Positions 7,752-16,263 of a stretch of 32,112 nucleotides of DNA are shown here, piece by piece (positions within the stretch are counted from its first letter, which is position 1; each line of letters starts with the position of its first letter). The DNA is from an uncultured Pirellulaceae bacterium (GTDB lineage Bacteria > Planctomycetota > Planctomycetia > Pirellulales > Pirellulaceae), in NCBI GenBank assembly GCA_938082855.1, contig CALKCC010000342.1, positions 1-32,112 on the forward strand. The letters are read 5' to 3'. A program made the translations under genes and the position numbers. The notes under the pieces are model-generated. The model ran no database searches. It had not been told where the DNA came from and saw nothing but the letters and a program-made list of their open reading frames with translations.

Positions 7752-8921
7752 ATGTCGAAGATCGAGACTCCCGTCAATCAGAAAATGCGAGCACTCATGC
7801 CCGTGGCCAAGCAGCTGGCCTACTTCGATCATGCCGCCGTCTCCCCCATTCCTCAACCTGCTTACGAGGCGATTTCCACCTGGTTAAGTCAAGCTTCCAG
7901 CCAGGGAGATCTTTGTTGGCCTCAATGGGCCAAGCAAGTTGAAGTAATCCGCCGACGTGCCGCTCGACTTATCAACGCTCACCATGACGAAATAGCATTT
8001 GTCCCCAACACATCAAGTGGCATTGGCCTAGTAGCCGAAGGCTTACCCTGGAAACAGGGAGACAATGTCGTCACTTTCGAAAATGAATTCCCCGCCAATC
8101 AATACCCCTGGATGAACCTCAAGTCACGTGGAGTGGAAACCAGAGTGATCACGGTTGAAAACGGAACTCCTTCGATCGAGCGTTTGCTCGACGCATGTGA
8201 TCACTCAACCCGTCTCATTTCAATTAGCTGGGTGTCGTTCTCCAGTGGTTATCGATTCAGCCAATCACAGCTCCAATGGCTCATTCAGGAAGCGCATCAA
8301 CGGGGAATTTTGGTAATGCTTGATGCCATCCAGGGCTTGGGAGTTTTTCCGATCAACGTGGCTGAATTGGAAGTCGACTTTCTAGCAGCCGACGGACACA
8401 AGTGGATGCTCGGTCCGGAAGGAGCCGGGTTATTCTATCTGCGGAAGGAACATTTGGATTTGCTTCGACCTCTGATGGTTGGCTGGAATTCTGTTGCCTC
8501 TCCGTTCGACTTCAGTAACATCGACTGGAATCCGCGTCAGCAAGCGGCTAGATACGAGGGTGGTACTCAAAATATGGTGGGCCTGATGGGATTTGGGGCT
8601 AGCCTAGAAATGCTGATGGACTTGGGGACAAACTATAACACTTCCAGCATCGGCACTCAGGTCCTGCACTACACCCAACATGCACAACAACTCCTGCAAA
8701 GTGTTTCTGCTGAAATCTTCGGCCCCGATGATCCTGAGCATCAAAGTGGGATTACTTGCTTCACGATTCCTGGCGTCGCGTTGGCGGGCTTGCGCCAAAA
8801 GTGCCTCGACTCCGGAATCGTTCTTAGCCATCGAGATGGACGCCTGCGCATAAGCCCGCATGCGTACAACAATCAGGACGATCTGGATCGATTGCTGAAC
8901 GTAATTCGTAGTGTGAAATAA
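7752..8921 (+). CDS. Class V aminotransferase-fold PLP-dependent enzyme
   Basis: The 389 residues form a fold type I PLP enzyme of the class V group (cysteine desulfurase, isopenicillin N epimerase-like, kynureninase-like). Visible are the N-terminal AYFDHAAVSPIP, the phosphate-site region FVPNTSSGIGLVAEGL, the Asp that pairs with the pyridine nitrogen in MLDAIQGLGVFPI, and the Schiff-base Lys in DGHKWMLGPEGAGLFY. The C-terminal RISPHAYNNQDDLDRL is typical. There is no conserved active-site Cys loop clearly typical of IscS or SufS, so a selenocysteine/cysteine desulfurase role is not assured; the substrate is unknown. It is monocistronic by spacing, with an AT-rich 278-bp upstream region. Confidence 0.88.
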   Translation: MSKIETPVNQKMRALMPVAKQLAYFDHAAVSPIPQPAYEAISTWLSQASSQGDLCWPQWAKQVEVIRRRAARLINAHHDEIAFVPNTSSGIGLVAEGLPWKQGDNVVTFENEFPANQYPWMNLKSRGVETRVITVENGTPSIERLLDACDHSTRLISISWVSFSSGYRFSQSQLQWLIQEAHQRGILVMLDAIQGLGVFPINVAELEVDFLAADGHKWMLGPEGAGLFYLRKEHLDLLRPLMVGWNSVASPFDFSNIDWNPRQQAARYEGGTQNMVGLMGFGASLEMLMDLGTNYNTSSIGTQVLHYTQHAQQLLQSVSAEIFGPDDPEHQSGITCFTIPGVALAGLRQKCLDSGIVLSHRDGRLRISPHAYNNQDDLDRLLNVIRSVK

Positions 8922-9234
8922 CACTCAGCAACGCTGGCCTTCCCCAGGCCTTCGTCTTTTGAGTTTGTGGCCACCGGCTGACCCCACGCCCAAAGTCCTA
9001 TCTGCCCCGCCACAATCATCACAATCGCTACAACACGACCTGCCACCACGGCTGAGCAGGCTTCGAAACGATCGACTCTCACTATCAGAGGTAAACCAAG
9101 TCGATATTGGTTTTATCGGGCTCTCCATCTCTCGCCATCGCTTTCTTGACTAAAGCCCTAAGACACAGCTGATGTTCTTCCTGAACACTCAGCTTCAGAC
9201 TGAAGCTTTCCTCTTTAGTTTTTGTTGTAAGACG
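8922..9234. other. Intergenic region with a weak terminator, no gene seen
   Basis: At 8936-8960 a GGCCT-TCCCC-AGGCC hairpin is followed by TTCGTCTTTT, a weak + strand terminator for the PLP enzyme. The rest shows no convincing gene. Minus-strand ORFs of 60-75 codons here have no recognisable family and no good start. A decayed gene is possible but unsupported. Confidence 0.45.
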
Positions 9235-9981
9235 ATGATTCCTCAAATACTGTTGTCGATCAATATCCCTACCAACGCGGCGGTTAGGCCCGATCAACAA
9301 GCATACCGCACCAGAGTCATTGAATTTCTGGCTAGTGAATTAGATCATCACGAGATCGTCGCCACGTGGCTCATCCACGACCCCGGACTCAATGACGTCC
9401 TGGAGATTCATAATCATTGCTCGTTACCCCAGGAATTCTCTGTTGTTGTAACTGGAGAACAGGGTGTTGCCCAACGACAAAATCTCTCACAAACGCTAAG
9501 CGATCGGCTAACAAAGGGGCGAAATCTGGGAGTTCGCATCACCACGTTAAGCCTTCCTGAAAGCGTCCAGGAACAAAACTTAAACCTGCTTGTGAAGCAT
9601 CGTATCTCTATGGTGAATCACCATTGTGGACAAGGTACCGCGGGCACTCTAAAGAAAACGATTGAGCCCCGCTCTTTGAGATTTGGAATCTGGGAAGTCC
9701 CGGCTCCTCTACATTGGGTGAGACAATTAACTCACCCAGTACGAGAATTAGTCCTGCGGTCGGCCATGCACTTTAAATCACCGCGGGCGTTTCAACACAT
9801 TCAAATCGATGTACAGGCATTGTTGCAACAAAAAGTGGCCTTAGAGAAAATCGCGGGCCTGTTGCGATCGCTCGTCCGTATGAAGACACGGGGCAAAATC
9901 GACATTACGCCCATTCGGTCTGCCGCCACTCTACTAAGACATCAACAGACGAAGCAACGCTTTCAGATTCCAGCTGCTTGA
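9235..9981 (+). CDS. Uncharacterised protein, probable diverged polysaccharide deacetylase-like fold
   Basis: I do not recognise a close family. The arrangement resembles planctomycete NodB-like (polysaccharide deacetylase) barrels that have lost catalytic metal ligands. There is an N-terminal strand ILLSINIPTN, then FLASELDHHEIVATWLIHDPGL (like the ATWF strand of deacetylases), LGVRITTLSLPES, LLVKHRISMVNHH, and a final LVRMKTRGKIDITPIRSAATLL, which matches the usual closing helix-strand pattern. The Asp-His-His metal triad cannot be assigned with confidence. The ORF track starts at 9172, but the extra 21 residues look non-coding, so I prefer the ATG at 9235; no clear Shine-Dalgarno supports either. 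It is convergent with coaD, 30 bp away. Confidence 0.6.
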   Translation: MIPQILLSINIPTNAAVRPDQQAYRTRVIEFLASELDHHEIVATWLIHDPGLNDVLEIHNHCSLPQEFSVVVTGEQGVAQRQNLSQTLSDRLTKGRNLGVRITTLSLPESVQEQNLNLLVKHRISMVNHHCGQGTAGTLKKTIEPRSLRFGIWEVPAPLHWVRQLTHPVRELVLRSAMHFKSPRAFQHIQIDVQALLQQKVALEKIAGLLRSLVRMKTRGKIDITPIRSAATLLRHQQTKQRFQIPAA

Positions 9982-10011
9982 CCTGTCTGCCTGACCTGCG
10001 TAGAAGCCGAG

Positions 10012-10500
10012 TTATGAACTCATTCTGGCACGCAGATCCGGTATGATTGCCTGCGGGACAAACCGAGCCAGCATTTCATCATCCGAGAATTGAGCGATTT
10101 GCTTAATCAGAGAACTCGAGACGTGAGCGAATTCTTCATCGGCCATTAAAAAAACGGTTTCAATCGCAGGCGCCAACTGGCGATTGGCCATCATCATGGT
10201 GAATTCACCGGCAATGTCGGTAAGTGGTCGTACTCCCCGAACCATAATTCGGGATTCCTGTTCACGCACAAAGTCAACGGCCAATCCATCGAAGGTCTCG
10301 ACAACCACATTTTCCCATTGAGAGGTAACTCGGCGGACCAGATCTTTCCGTTCCTCGGGTGTAAAGAGCGACTGTTTATCTACGTTGACACCGATACCCA
10401 CCACCAAGGTATCGAACATCTGACGAGACCGGTCGATCACGTTCAAATGCCCCAAAGTAATGGGGTCAAAGGATCCGGTATAAACTGCAATCTTACTCAT
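10012..10500 (-). CDS. coaD: Phosphopantetheine adenylyltransferase
   Basis: CoaD transfers AMP from ATP to 4'-phosphopantetheine, the penultimate step of coenzyme A synthesis. The 162-residue length is typical. Motifs present are the nucleotidyltransferase start YTGSFDPITLGHLNVIDR (with the TxGH site), VRGVRPLTDIAGEF (substrate binding) and the ATP-site HVSSSLIKQIAQF near the C-terminus. It is transcribed alone on the minus strand and divergent from the vWA gene across a 346-bp region. Confidence 0.97.
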   Translation of the reverse strand: MSKIAVYTGSFDPITLGHLNVIDRSRQMFDTLVVGIGVNVDKQSLFTPEERKDLVRRVTSQWENVVVETFDGLAVDFVREQESRIMVRGVRPLTDIAGEFTMMMANRQLAPAIETVFLMADEEFAHVSSSLIKQIAQFSDDEMLARFVPQAIIPDLRARMSS

Positions 10501-10846
10501 CGGCTACTAACGTAGTTTTCCCTATTTACACTGAAATGCTCTGCCGGGACAGCGAGACGTATTCCTCATTGGGGTGACGACCGTAAAGACATAACCTAAA
10601 TGTCCCGTCGAGTTCATTCTAATCACATCAGCAATTAGATGACGAGTCCCAATCGAAAGTCTTGAAGTAATCGCGAAGTAATCGGGATAACTCGTTCAGA
10701 TGGTGTACGCGAATTTAAACAACCGTCATCCAACGTAATTACTCAAGACGGCATCCAGCCTATTACCTATAATTCAGATAGCCAGTCCACCAAAGTCACC
10801 GTATTAAGGTGAGTAAATCCAACAGCGAGTTCCATCACTGAGAACC
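10501..10846. promoter_or_regulatory. Divergent intergenic region between coaD and the vWA gene
   Basis: No gene is seen. A perfect -10 TATAAT lies at 10768-10773 on the + strand, with a poor -35 (AAGACG at 10745-10750, 17-bp gap), and may drive the vWA-cytochrome pair. A tandem direct repeat GAAGTAATCG occurs at 10664-10673 and 10675-10684 (11-bp period, about one DNA turn), which would suit a regulator binding one face of the helix. Confidence 0.4.
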
Positions 10847-12841
10847 ATGGCCAGCCTATCCGACAATTTGATTCCGGAACATCTCCAGGATGGAGCTGCT
10901 GATTCGCTGTCTGAGGAACAGGCTCCCCTCACCCCGGAAGATTATCACGACTCCAAGAGCCTTAAGGATCTGATTGTTGGCGCTGGTGCCCTGGGAATCT
11001 CCACATTTGTCCATGCAGCCATCTTGATTGTGCTGGGACTGTTCACGCTCACCGATGAGATATTGGAGCAATTCAATATTATTGTGGTAGAACCTCCACT
11101 CGAGGAAATTGAAAAGCCCGAAGAACTCATCACGGTGGAGCTAGACGAAGACACGACGCCGTCAGAGGATCTCTCCAACACACAACAATCATCGGCATTA
11201 GCAGGGCTACCGAATGCTGAAGGAGTTAGCCAGTTCTCAGAGCCGACCTTTGATACCGAAGTACTCGAGGATCCAGAACAAGAAACTGGAGTCGAACCGG
11301 CGACTCTGACGATTCCTGCCAGCCTGCAAGCCAGCCTGATGACGGATATTCCAGTTGGCTCCTACGGCGATCCACGGGAAGTCGTCGACAATCTTGAACA
11401 GGCCATCGACCGAATTACTCAGGAAATCATCTTCATGCTTGAAGAAGGAGATGTTCTGGTCGTCTGGTTATTTGATCAGTCTGTCAGCATGCGGGATGAT
11501 CAACGGGAAATACGTGAACGAATCAATAAAGTCTATTCGGAATTAGGCCTGGCCGATGCGGCCTCAGGTGACCACCTGTTAACCGCCATCGCCAGCTATG
11601 GCTCAGGCTATCTCAAACATACGAAACGGCCGACGTCTGACTTAGAGCTCATTCGCCGAGCGATCAATGAAGTACCAATCGATCCTTCTGGATATGAAGT
11701 CATGTGCCCGGCAATCACCCGAGCGATCAATGACCATGAGTCCTACCGAGCTCGTGGCAAACGGCAAATGGCATTGATCGTGGTATCCGACGAGAGTGGA
11801 GAGCCCGATAACAATGTGGCGACGCTGGAAATGGCTGTAGCAACAGCTAAGGAAATGAATTGCCGAACATACTTCTTAGGTCGTGAAGCAGTCTTTGGAT
11901 ATCCCCATGCCTATATGAACTGGAGACATCCGCAAACAGGAGTGAACCACTGGCTGCAAATCGACCGCGGGCCGGAAACCGCTTTTGTTGAACAGTTACA
12001 GACCAACGGTTTTCGCCGACGCCGGGATGCATTTTCCAGTGGCTTTGGCCCCTACGAACAATGCCGCATTGCTCGAGAATCCGGAGGCATTTTCTTCATG
12101 CTTCCAACGGTGGAAACAAAACTCGTAGGTGGAGAGGCAGATAAACGTCGCTATGAATTGAAAGCGATGAAGCCCTATCTCCCAGACTTAGATAGTCGAC
12201 AAAAACAGCTCACCATGCGCAGTGAGTATCCTCTTCGTTCATTTATCTGGCAGGTCATTGTCGATCTAAATCCACTCAATGAAGCAACCGCCGAAATTAT
12301 TGAATTAGATATGACCTTCCCGCTGCAAGCGGATGCCTTCCTCCGGCGTGCAAGACAGGAACAGGAAAAAGCAAAAGTCTACATCACCTATTTGGCGAAT
12401 GCTCAAGCCGTGCTCGAAGAAGCTTACGAATACCGCGAGTCGGAACTAAATGCCCGTTGGCAAGCTAATTATGACTTAATCTACGCTCAGATAATCGCCT
12501 ATCAGGCAAGGGTTTATGAGTATGGTGCCGCATTAGAAACATTTATTCGAAATCCCAAGCAAGTTCCTCCCGTCATGCCCCCCAATCGTCGATTGGTCCG
12601 TTGGGATCTGCGAGGGCGTCTGGAACTTTCTGCCGAGGAAGTAAGCCGTCCTTACATCAATCGAGCTTCGGAGTTATTCGAGAAAGTCATCGAATTGCAC
12701 CCTGGCACACCATGGGCTGAAAGGGCTTCCGAAGAGTTAAAACGAGGATTTGGCCTCGAAGTAATGCCTGTTTACCGCGCTCCGTCTCCTCCTCGACCAA
12801 ATACGCCTAATGCTCCCCGAATCCCAATACCGAAACTGTAA
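10847..12841 (+). CDS. Membrane-anchored von Willebrand factor A domain protein
   Basis: The 664 residues start with a cytoplasmic segment, then one transmembrane helix at about 43-67. An acidic, proline-containing stretch follows (EPPLEEIEKPEELITVELDE), reminiscent of TonB-like linkers. A vWA domain spans about 202-400. Its metal site is visible: DQSVS (D210-S214), a downstream Thr in LLTAIASYG and VSDESG. The vWA part probably faces the periplasm and binds a protein partner through a divalent metal. The C-terminal third is helical, with a TPR-like ASELFEKVIELHPGTPWAERASEEL and a proline-rich tail. It resembles planctomycete vWA proteins of unknown function. The octaheme cytochrome follows after 53 bp on the same strand, so the two are probably co-expressed. 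Confidence 0.8.
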   Translation: MASLSDNLIPEHLQDGAADSLSEEQAPLTPEDYHDSKSLKDLIVGAGALGISTFVHAAILIVLGLFTLTDEILEQFNIIVVEPPLEEIEKPEELITVELDEDTTPSEDLSNTQQSSALAGLPNAEGVSQFSEPTFDTEVLEDPEQETGVEPATLTIPASLQASLMTDIPVGSYGDPREVVDNLEQAIDRITQEIIFMLEEGDVLVVWLFDQSVSMRDDQREIRERINKVYSELGLADAASGDHLLTAIASYGSGYLKHTKRPTSDLELIRRAINEVPIDPSGYEVMCPAITRAINDHESYRARGKRQMALIVVSDESGEPDNNVATLEMAVATAKEMNCRTYFLGREAVFGYPHAYMNWRHPQTGVNHWLQIDRGPETAFVEQLQTNGFRRRRDAFSSGFGPYEQCRIARESGGIFFMLPTVETKLVGGEADKRRYELKAMKPYLPDLDSRQKQLTMRSEYPLRSFIWQVIVDLNPLNEATAEIIELDMTFPLQADAFLRRARQEQEKAKVYITYLANAQAVLEEAYEYRESELNARWQANYDLIYAQIIAYQARVYEYGAALETFIRNPKQVPPVMPPNRRLVRWDLRGRLELSAEEVSRPYINRASELFEKVIELHPGTPWAERASEELKRGFGLEVMPVYRAPSPPRPNTPNAPRIPIPKL

Positions 12842-12894
12842 GTAGGTAGTTCACCTCCCCTTTTGATTCGATTCCTTCTAGTTCAGAGTTAACT

Positions 12895-14946
12895 GTGCAG
12901 CAGTCCCTGTTCTTATTACTGGCAACCTTGGTTTTGCCGCTGGCATGTGTACCTGCGGTAATTCGCCATCAAGGGAAATCTCGTATCGTCGCATTATTCG
13001 CCGTCCTAGCCGTAGGAGCGGTGGCGGCCATTTTTTGGCTTTCTTCTGACGAGACGGAACTGGCCGAGTACGAACCACCGCCTGAAACACTCAATGTGCG
13101 TCAGGCAACTAATGACGTACAACTACAAGCGGCAACTCCAAAACTCACAGACCACAACGACTACGTCGGAGCGCAGGTCTGTGCGAAGTGCCATCAGGAA
13201 GAACACAAGTCCTGGCATTCCTCCTACCATCGCACCATGACTCAAATCGCGTCGCCAGAGACTATCCGAGCCGACTTCGATGGCCGTGAAATGAAACTGG
13301 GTAACACCACTTATAAAATCTATCGCAAAGGCGAAGAGTACTGGGTTCGAACTCATGATCCTGAGTGGGAATTGAGACAACGCCCCGAAGTAATTCGAAA
13401 CCATCCCAATCCTCAGATGGCCGATAAACGTATCGTCATGATTACCGGCTCGCACAAAATGCATATGTTCTGGATGTCCTGGGAACACTCCGATGACGAG
13501 CCCAACGCCGAAAATCTGGATAATAATTCCATGTGGCTGTTCCCCTGGGTTTACATGATTGAACAGAAAAAATGGATCCCGTACGAAGACTCATTCATTG
13601 CTGACCCTCAGTTTGGCCGACCACCAACCGTGTGGAACCAATCTTGTATCGCATGTCACGCCGTCGGCGGACAACCTCACTTTCAAACGAAAGAAGATCT
13701 CTATGATATCGAATTCCATTCGAACATAGCTGACTATGGAATCTCCTGTGAAGCCTGCCACGGACCCGGAAAACCTCATGTCGATAAACATCAGGCTTTG
13801 CTCTCGGCCAACACCAATGTAGAGCTTTCCGGAAACGCCGATTCTTCGATCATCAACCCGCTTCGACTCGATAAACATAAGCAGGCTCAGGTTTGCGGAC
13901 AGTGTCACAGCCTCTTCGAATCCAATCATCCTCAGACGTTTCTCGAAGATGGACTGGATTACCAACCGGGTAATGACCTAATCAAAAATCGTCAGATGAT
14001 TTTCCATGAAGACACGGACCCTGGTTTGGTTTACTACAACATGTTTTGGAACGACGGCACAGTGCGTATCGGAGGACGTGAATATCAAGCCCTGGTCAAA
14101 AGTAAATGTTTCACTCAGGGCGAAATGACATGCCTGAGTTGTCACAGCCTGCATTCTATGGAAGAACCCGATAATCAACTGGGACTGGGACTCAATTCGA
14201 ATCAGGCCTGCATCCAATGTCATAAAGAACCAGAATATACAACGGATCTAGCGTCACACACTCACCACCTTACCGATTCAGAAGGCAGCAAATGTTTTAA
14301 CTGCCATATGCCCCACACTTCCTATGCCCTAATGGGAGGCATCCGCAGTCATCTTATTGATTCTCCGCGAATTCAGAGACAACCACAGATAAACGAAAAG
14401 CCCAATGCCTGTAATCTGTGTCATCTCGACGAGACCTTACAGTGGACAGCGGATACTCTCAGTCAATGGTATGGTCATGATGCCATCGAACTAAACAAAC
14501 CTCATCAGGATGTTGCCGCAAGCGTGACCTGGCTTCTTCAAGGCAATGCCGTCCAACGCACTCTTGCCTCCTGGCATATGACCTGGGAACCAACGCTGGA
14601 AACCTCGCCGACCAATTGGCGTTTACCATTGATGGTCCAACTGCTTAATGACAACTATGCTGCCACTCGCTATGTCACTTGGCAATCCTTGCAGAAGCTT
14701 CCGGAGTACAAGCAAGTTCAGGAAGGAATTGATCTCTACCAATTTGTCTCTCCCGCCCCAGAGCGAGTTAAGATTCAACAAGCATTGATGAATAGCTGGA
14801 GTGATAAATTGGAGTTGATCGGCGGGCCGCCACTCAACAATCCGCGGCTACTCTTCAAGACCGACCAGCCAGCAGTTTTCGATCAGGACACTTTACTGTT
14901 GTTACTGCAAAACAGAGATAACACATCGATTCTGATGAGTGAATAA
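12895..14946 (+). CDS. Membrane-anchored octaheme c-type cytochrome
   Basis: This 683-residue protein carries eight CxxCH heme-binding motifs (CAKCH, CIACH, CEACH, CGQCH, CLSCH, CIQCH, CFNCH, CNLCH), the first at residues 96-100. Hydrophobic segments at about 3-23 and 30-50 anchor or export it, so the heme domain should be periplasmic. Motifs such as CEACHGPGKPH and CFNCHMPH are like those of cytochrome c554 and related multiheme families. The C-terminal ~170 residues have no hemes and look like helical HEAT-type repeats. The substrate is not deducible; electron transfer or nitrogen/sulfur-oxyanion chemistry are possibilities. The start is GTG with no clear Shine-Dalgarno. It probably forms an operon with the vWA gene. 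Confidence 0.87.
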   Translation: MQQSLFLLLATLVLPLACVPAVIRHQGKSRIVALFAVLAVGAVAAIFWLSSDETELAEYEPPPETLNVRQATNDVQLQAATPKLTDHNDYVGAQVCAKCHQEEHKSWHSSYHRTMTQIASPETIRADFDGREMKLGNTTYKIYRKGEEYWVRTHDPEWELRQRPEVIRNHPNPQMADKRIVMITGSHKMHMFWMSWEHSDDEPNAENLDNNSMWLFPWVYMIEQKKWIPYEDSFIADPQFGRPPTVWNQSCIACHAVGGQPHFQTKEDLYDIEFHSNIADYGISCEACHGPGKPHVDKHQALLSANTNVELSGNADSSIINPLRLDKHKQAQVCGQCHSLFESNHPQTFLEDGLDYQPGNDLIKNRQMIFHEDTDPGLVYYNMFWNDGTVRIGGREYQALVKSKCFTQGEMTCLSCHSLHSMEEPDNQLGLGLNSNQACIQCHKEPEYTTDLASHTHHLTDSEGSKCFNCHMPHTSYALMGGIRSHLIDSPRIQRQPQINEKPNACNLCHLDETLQWTADTLSQWYGHDAIELNKPHQDVAASVTWLLQGNAVQRTLASWHMTWEPTLETSPTNWRLPLMVQLLNDNYAATRYVTWQSLQKLPEYKQVQEGIDLYQFVSPAPERVKIQQALMNSWSDKLELIGGPPLNNPRLLFKTDQPAVFDQDTLLLLLQNRDNTSILMSE

Positions 14947-15054
14947 CTGTCCGGTGTGATGGACACCAGTTATCTTCAGTCGGCTTCAGTCGATGTAACC
15001 AGTCTTTTCTTGCACCGTCACGCGGACGTAGCGTTACCTACCGCTAATGACTGT

Positions 15055-16143
15055 CTACCGCTGATAGATTGGCAAGAATGCATGATCGAGCTGCATCATG
15101 ATTAGGTTACAGGCTGTCACATAAATGGGACCAATATTGCCTGTCCAACTTCCATTGTCTGCTTGCTCGTTGGCAATCCGCCCATACAGTTGATCACGAA
15201 ACGGCGACCACTCTTTCTGTCCCTGTCGGTACACAACCTGAGCGTAATAAAGATAGGTGTAATGCCAGTGCCCAAAGGACCTCGCACCACCGCCAATGTT
15301 ATGAAGGTTTTTCTTGGTATACGCCAACATCTCAGGCACATGCTTACTGTCATAGTCACCTGCATTGTAGAGACAGGCTAGCGACGCCGCTGTGATGGCA
15401 GGCCGGGAAGACCCTCGGTTTCTGGAACTGTAGGAGATTCCTCCGTCTGGGTTTTTACAGCTATAGATATATTCCTTGGCTTTATCGATGACCTGTTTGG
15501 GGACTGGTATTCCGGCATTTCTACATCCACGTAGTCCCTGCACCTGAGTAATCGTTGTCGACCCTTCGTCAAAGTTATTACCATCTTTGGCACTTACGTA
15601 TCCCCAACCACCTGATGGTGTTTGAGCATTGGCGCTAAACTCGACCGCCTTCTTCAGGATCTCGATCAATTCTTCGCGGCGTTCTAAGTCTTCTTCTTCC
15701 CCTAGTACTTGCGAAAGAAACAACATCGAAAAACCATGGCCATAGGTATAGCGATTATCTGATAAAGGATCACCAATCAGTCCGTTGCTACGACATTTCG
15801 TGGTGATGTAATCGACACTCTTACGAATCGCTCTGGCATAAGGTCCTTGGGTAGTCGTCGAACCGGAACAGATTAACGCCGTTCCTGCCAATGCCGTCAT
15901 GGCCGTTGGGTAAGTACCTGCAGTCCAGTGCCCTAATGAGGACTGACTGCGTACGACCCAATCCAGTCCCTTCTTAATGCTCGTTTTCCACTCAGGCCTA
16001 ATCTTGGCTGCCTGAGCTTTTGAATTGGATCCGGTTAGAGCCAAACCTGCTGCTGGCAAAGTCACTGCTGCAGTCATCGACTTTAATGCTTGTCGCCTGT
16101 CTTTGTTAACAGATGAGAACGTCACTAATAATCTCCTGACCAT
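15055..16143 (-). CDS. Tat-exported prenyltransferase/squalene-oxidase repeat protein
   Basis: The 362 residues form an alpha/alpha-toroid of the prenyltransferase and squalene cyclase repeat type. Repeated blocks are visible, such as GLDWVVRSQSSLGHWTAGTY, NAQTPSGGWGYVSAKDG, YSCKNPDGGISYSSRN and NEQADNGSWTGNIG. The N-terminus has a twin-arginine signal: DRRQALK (residues 15-21), then a hydrophobic AAVTLPAAGLAL and an AQA cleavage-like site near 45. Export through Tat fits the tatC gene in this window. I see no DxDD cyclase motif, so a catalytic terpene cyclase role is unlikely; planctomycetes have many such secreted repeat proteins of unknown role. It is convergent with the cytochrome gene and downstream of cobA-hemD by 117 bp. 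Confidence 0.85.
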   Translation of the reverse strand: MVRRLLVTFSSVNKDRRQALKSMTAAVTLPAAGLALTGSNSKAQAAKIRPEWKTSIKKGLDWVVRSQSSLGHWTAGTYPTAMTALAGTALICSGSTTTQGPYARAIRKSVDYITTKCRSNGLIGDPLSDNRYTYGHGFSMLFLSQVLGEEEDLERREELIEILKKAVEFSANAQTPSGGWGYVSAKDGNNFDEGSTTITQVQGLRGCRNAGIPVPKQVIDKAKEYIYSCKNPDGGISYSSRNRGSSRPAITAASLACLYNAGDYDSKHVPEMLAYTKKNLHNIGGGARSFGHWHYTYLYYAQVVYRQGQKEWSPFRDQLYGRIANEQADNGSWTGNIGPIYVTACNLIMMQLDHAFLPIYQR

Positions 16144-16223
16144 AGCTCACGAGTTTAAGGGAATACTAATATCTATATTCTACCGTAAAATCCCAACCGG
16201 AAATCAAGGCAGACTTAAGTCGG

Positions 16224-16263
16224 TAAGAGTTTTAAATCGAACTCTTAGAGCAACACTGCTCTA
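16224..16263 (-). repeat. Two abutting hairpins at the cobA-hemD 3' end
   Basis: TAAGAGTT/AACTCTTA (8 bp, 8-nt loop, 16224-16247) and TAGAGCA/TGCTCTA (7 bp, 4-nt loop, 16246-16263) overlap by 2 nt and cannot form fully together. The second includes the cobA-hemD stop codon. Neither is followed by a clear U-run, so they may act as an mRNA 3' stabiliser or a weak terminator. Confidence 0.5.

Noticed and set aside
8873-9300. Overlapping minus-strand ORFs of 60-75 codons suggesting a decayed gene
   Set aside because: The translations do not join into a recognisable protein and partly run antisense to neighbouring genes.
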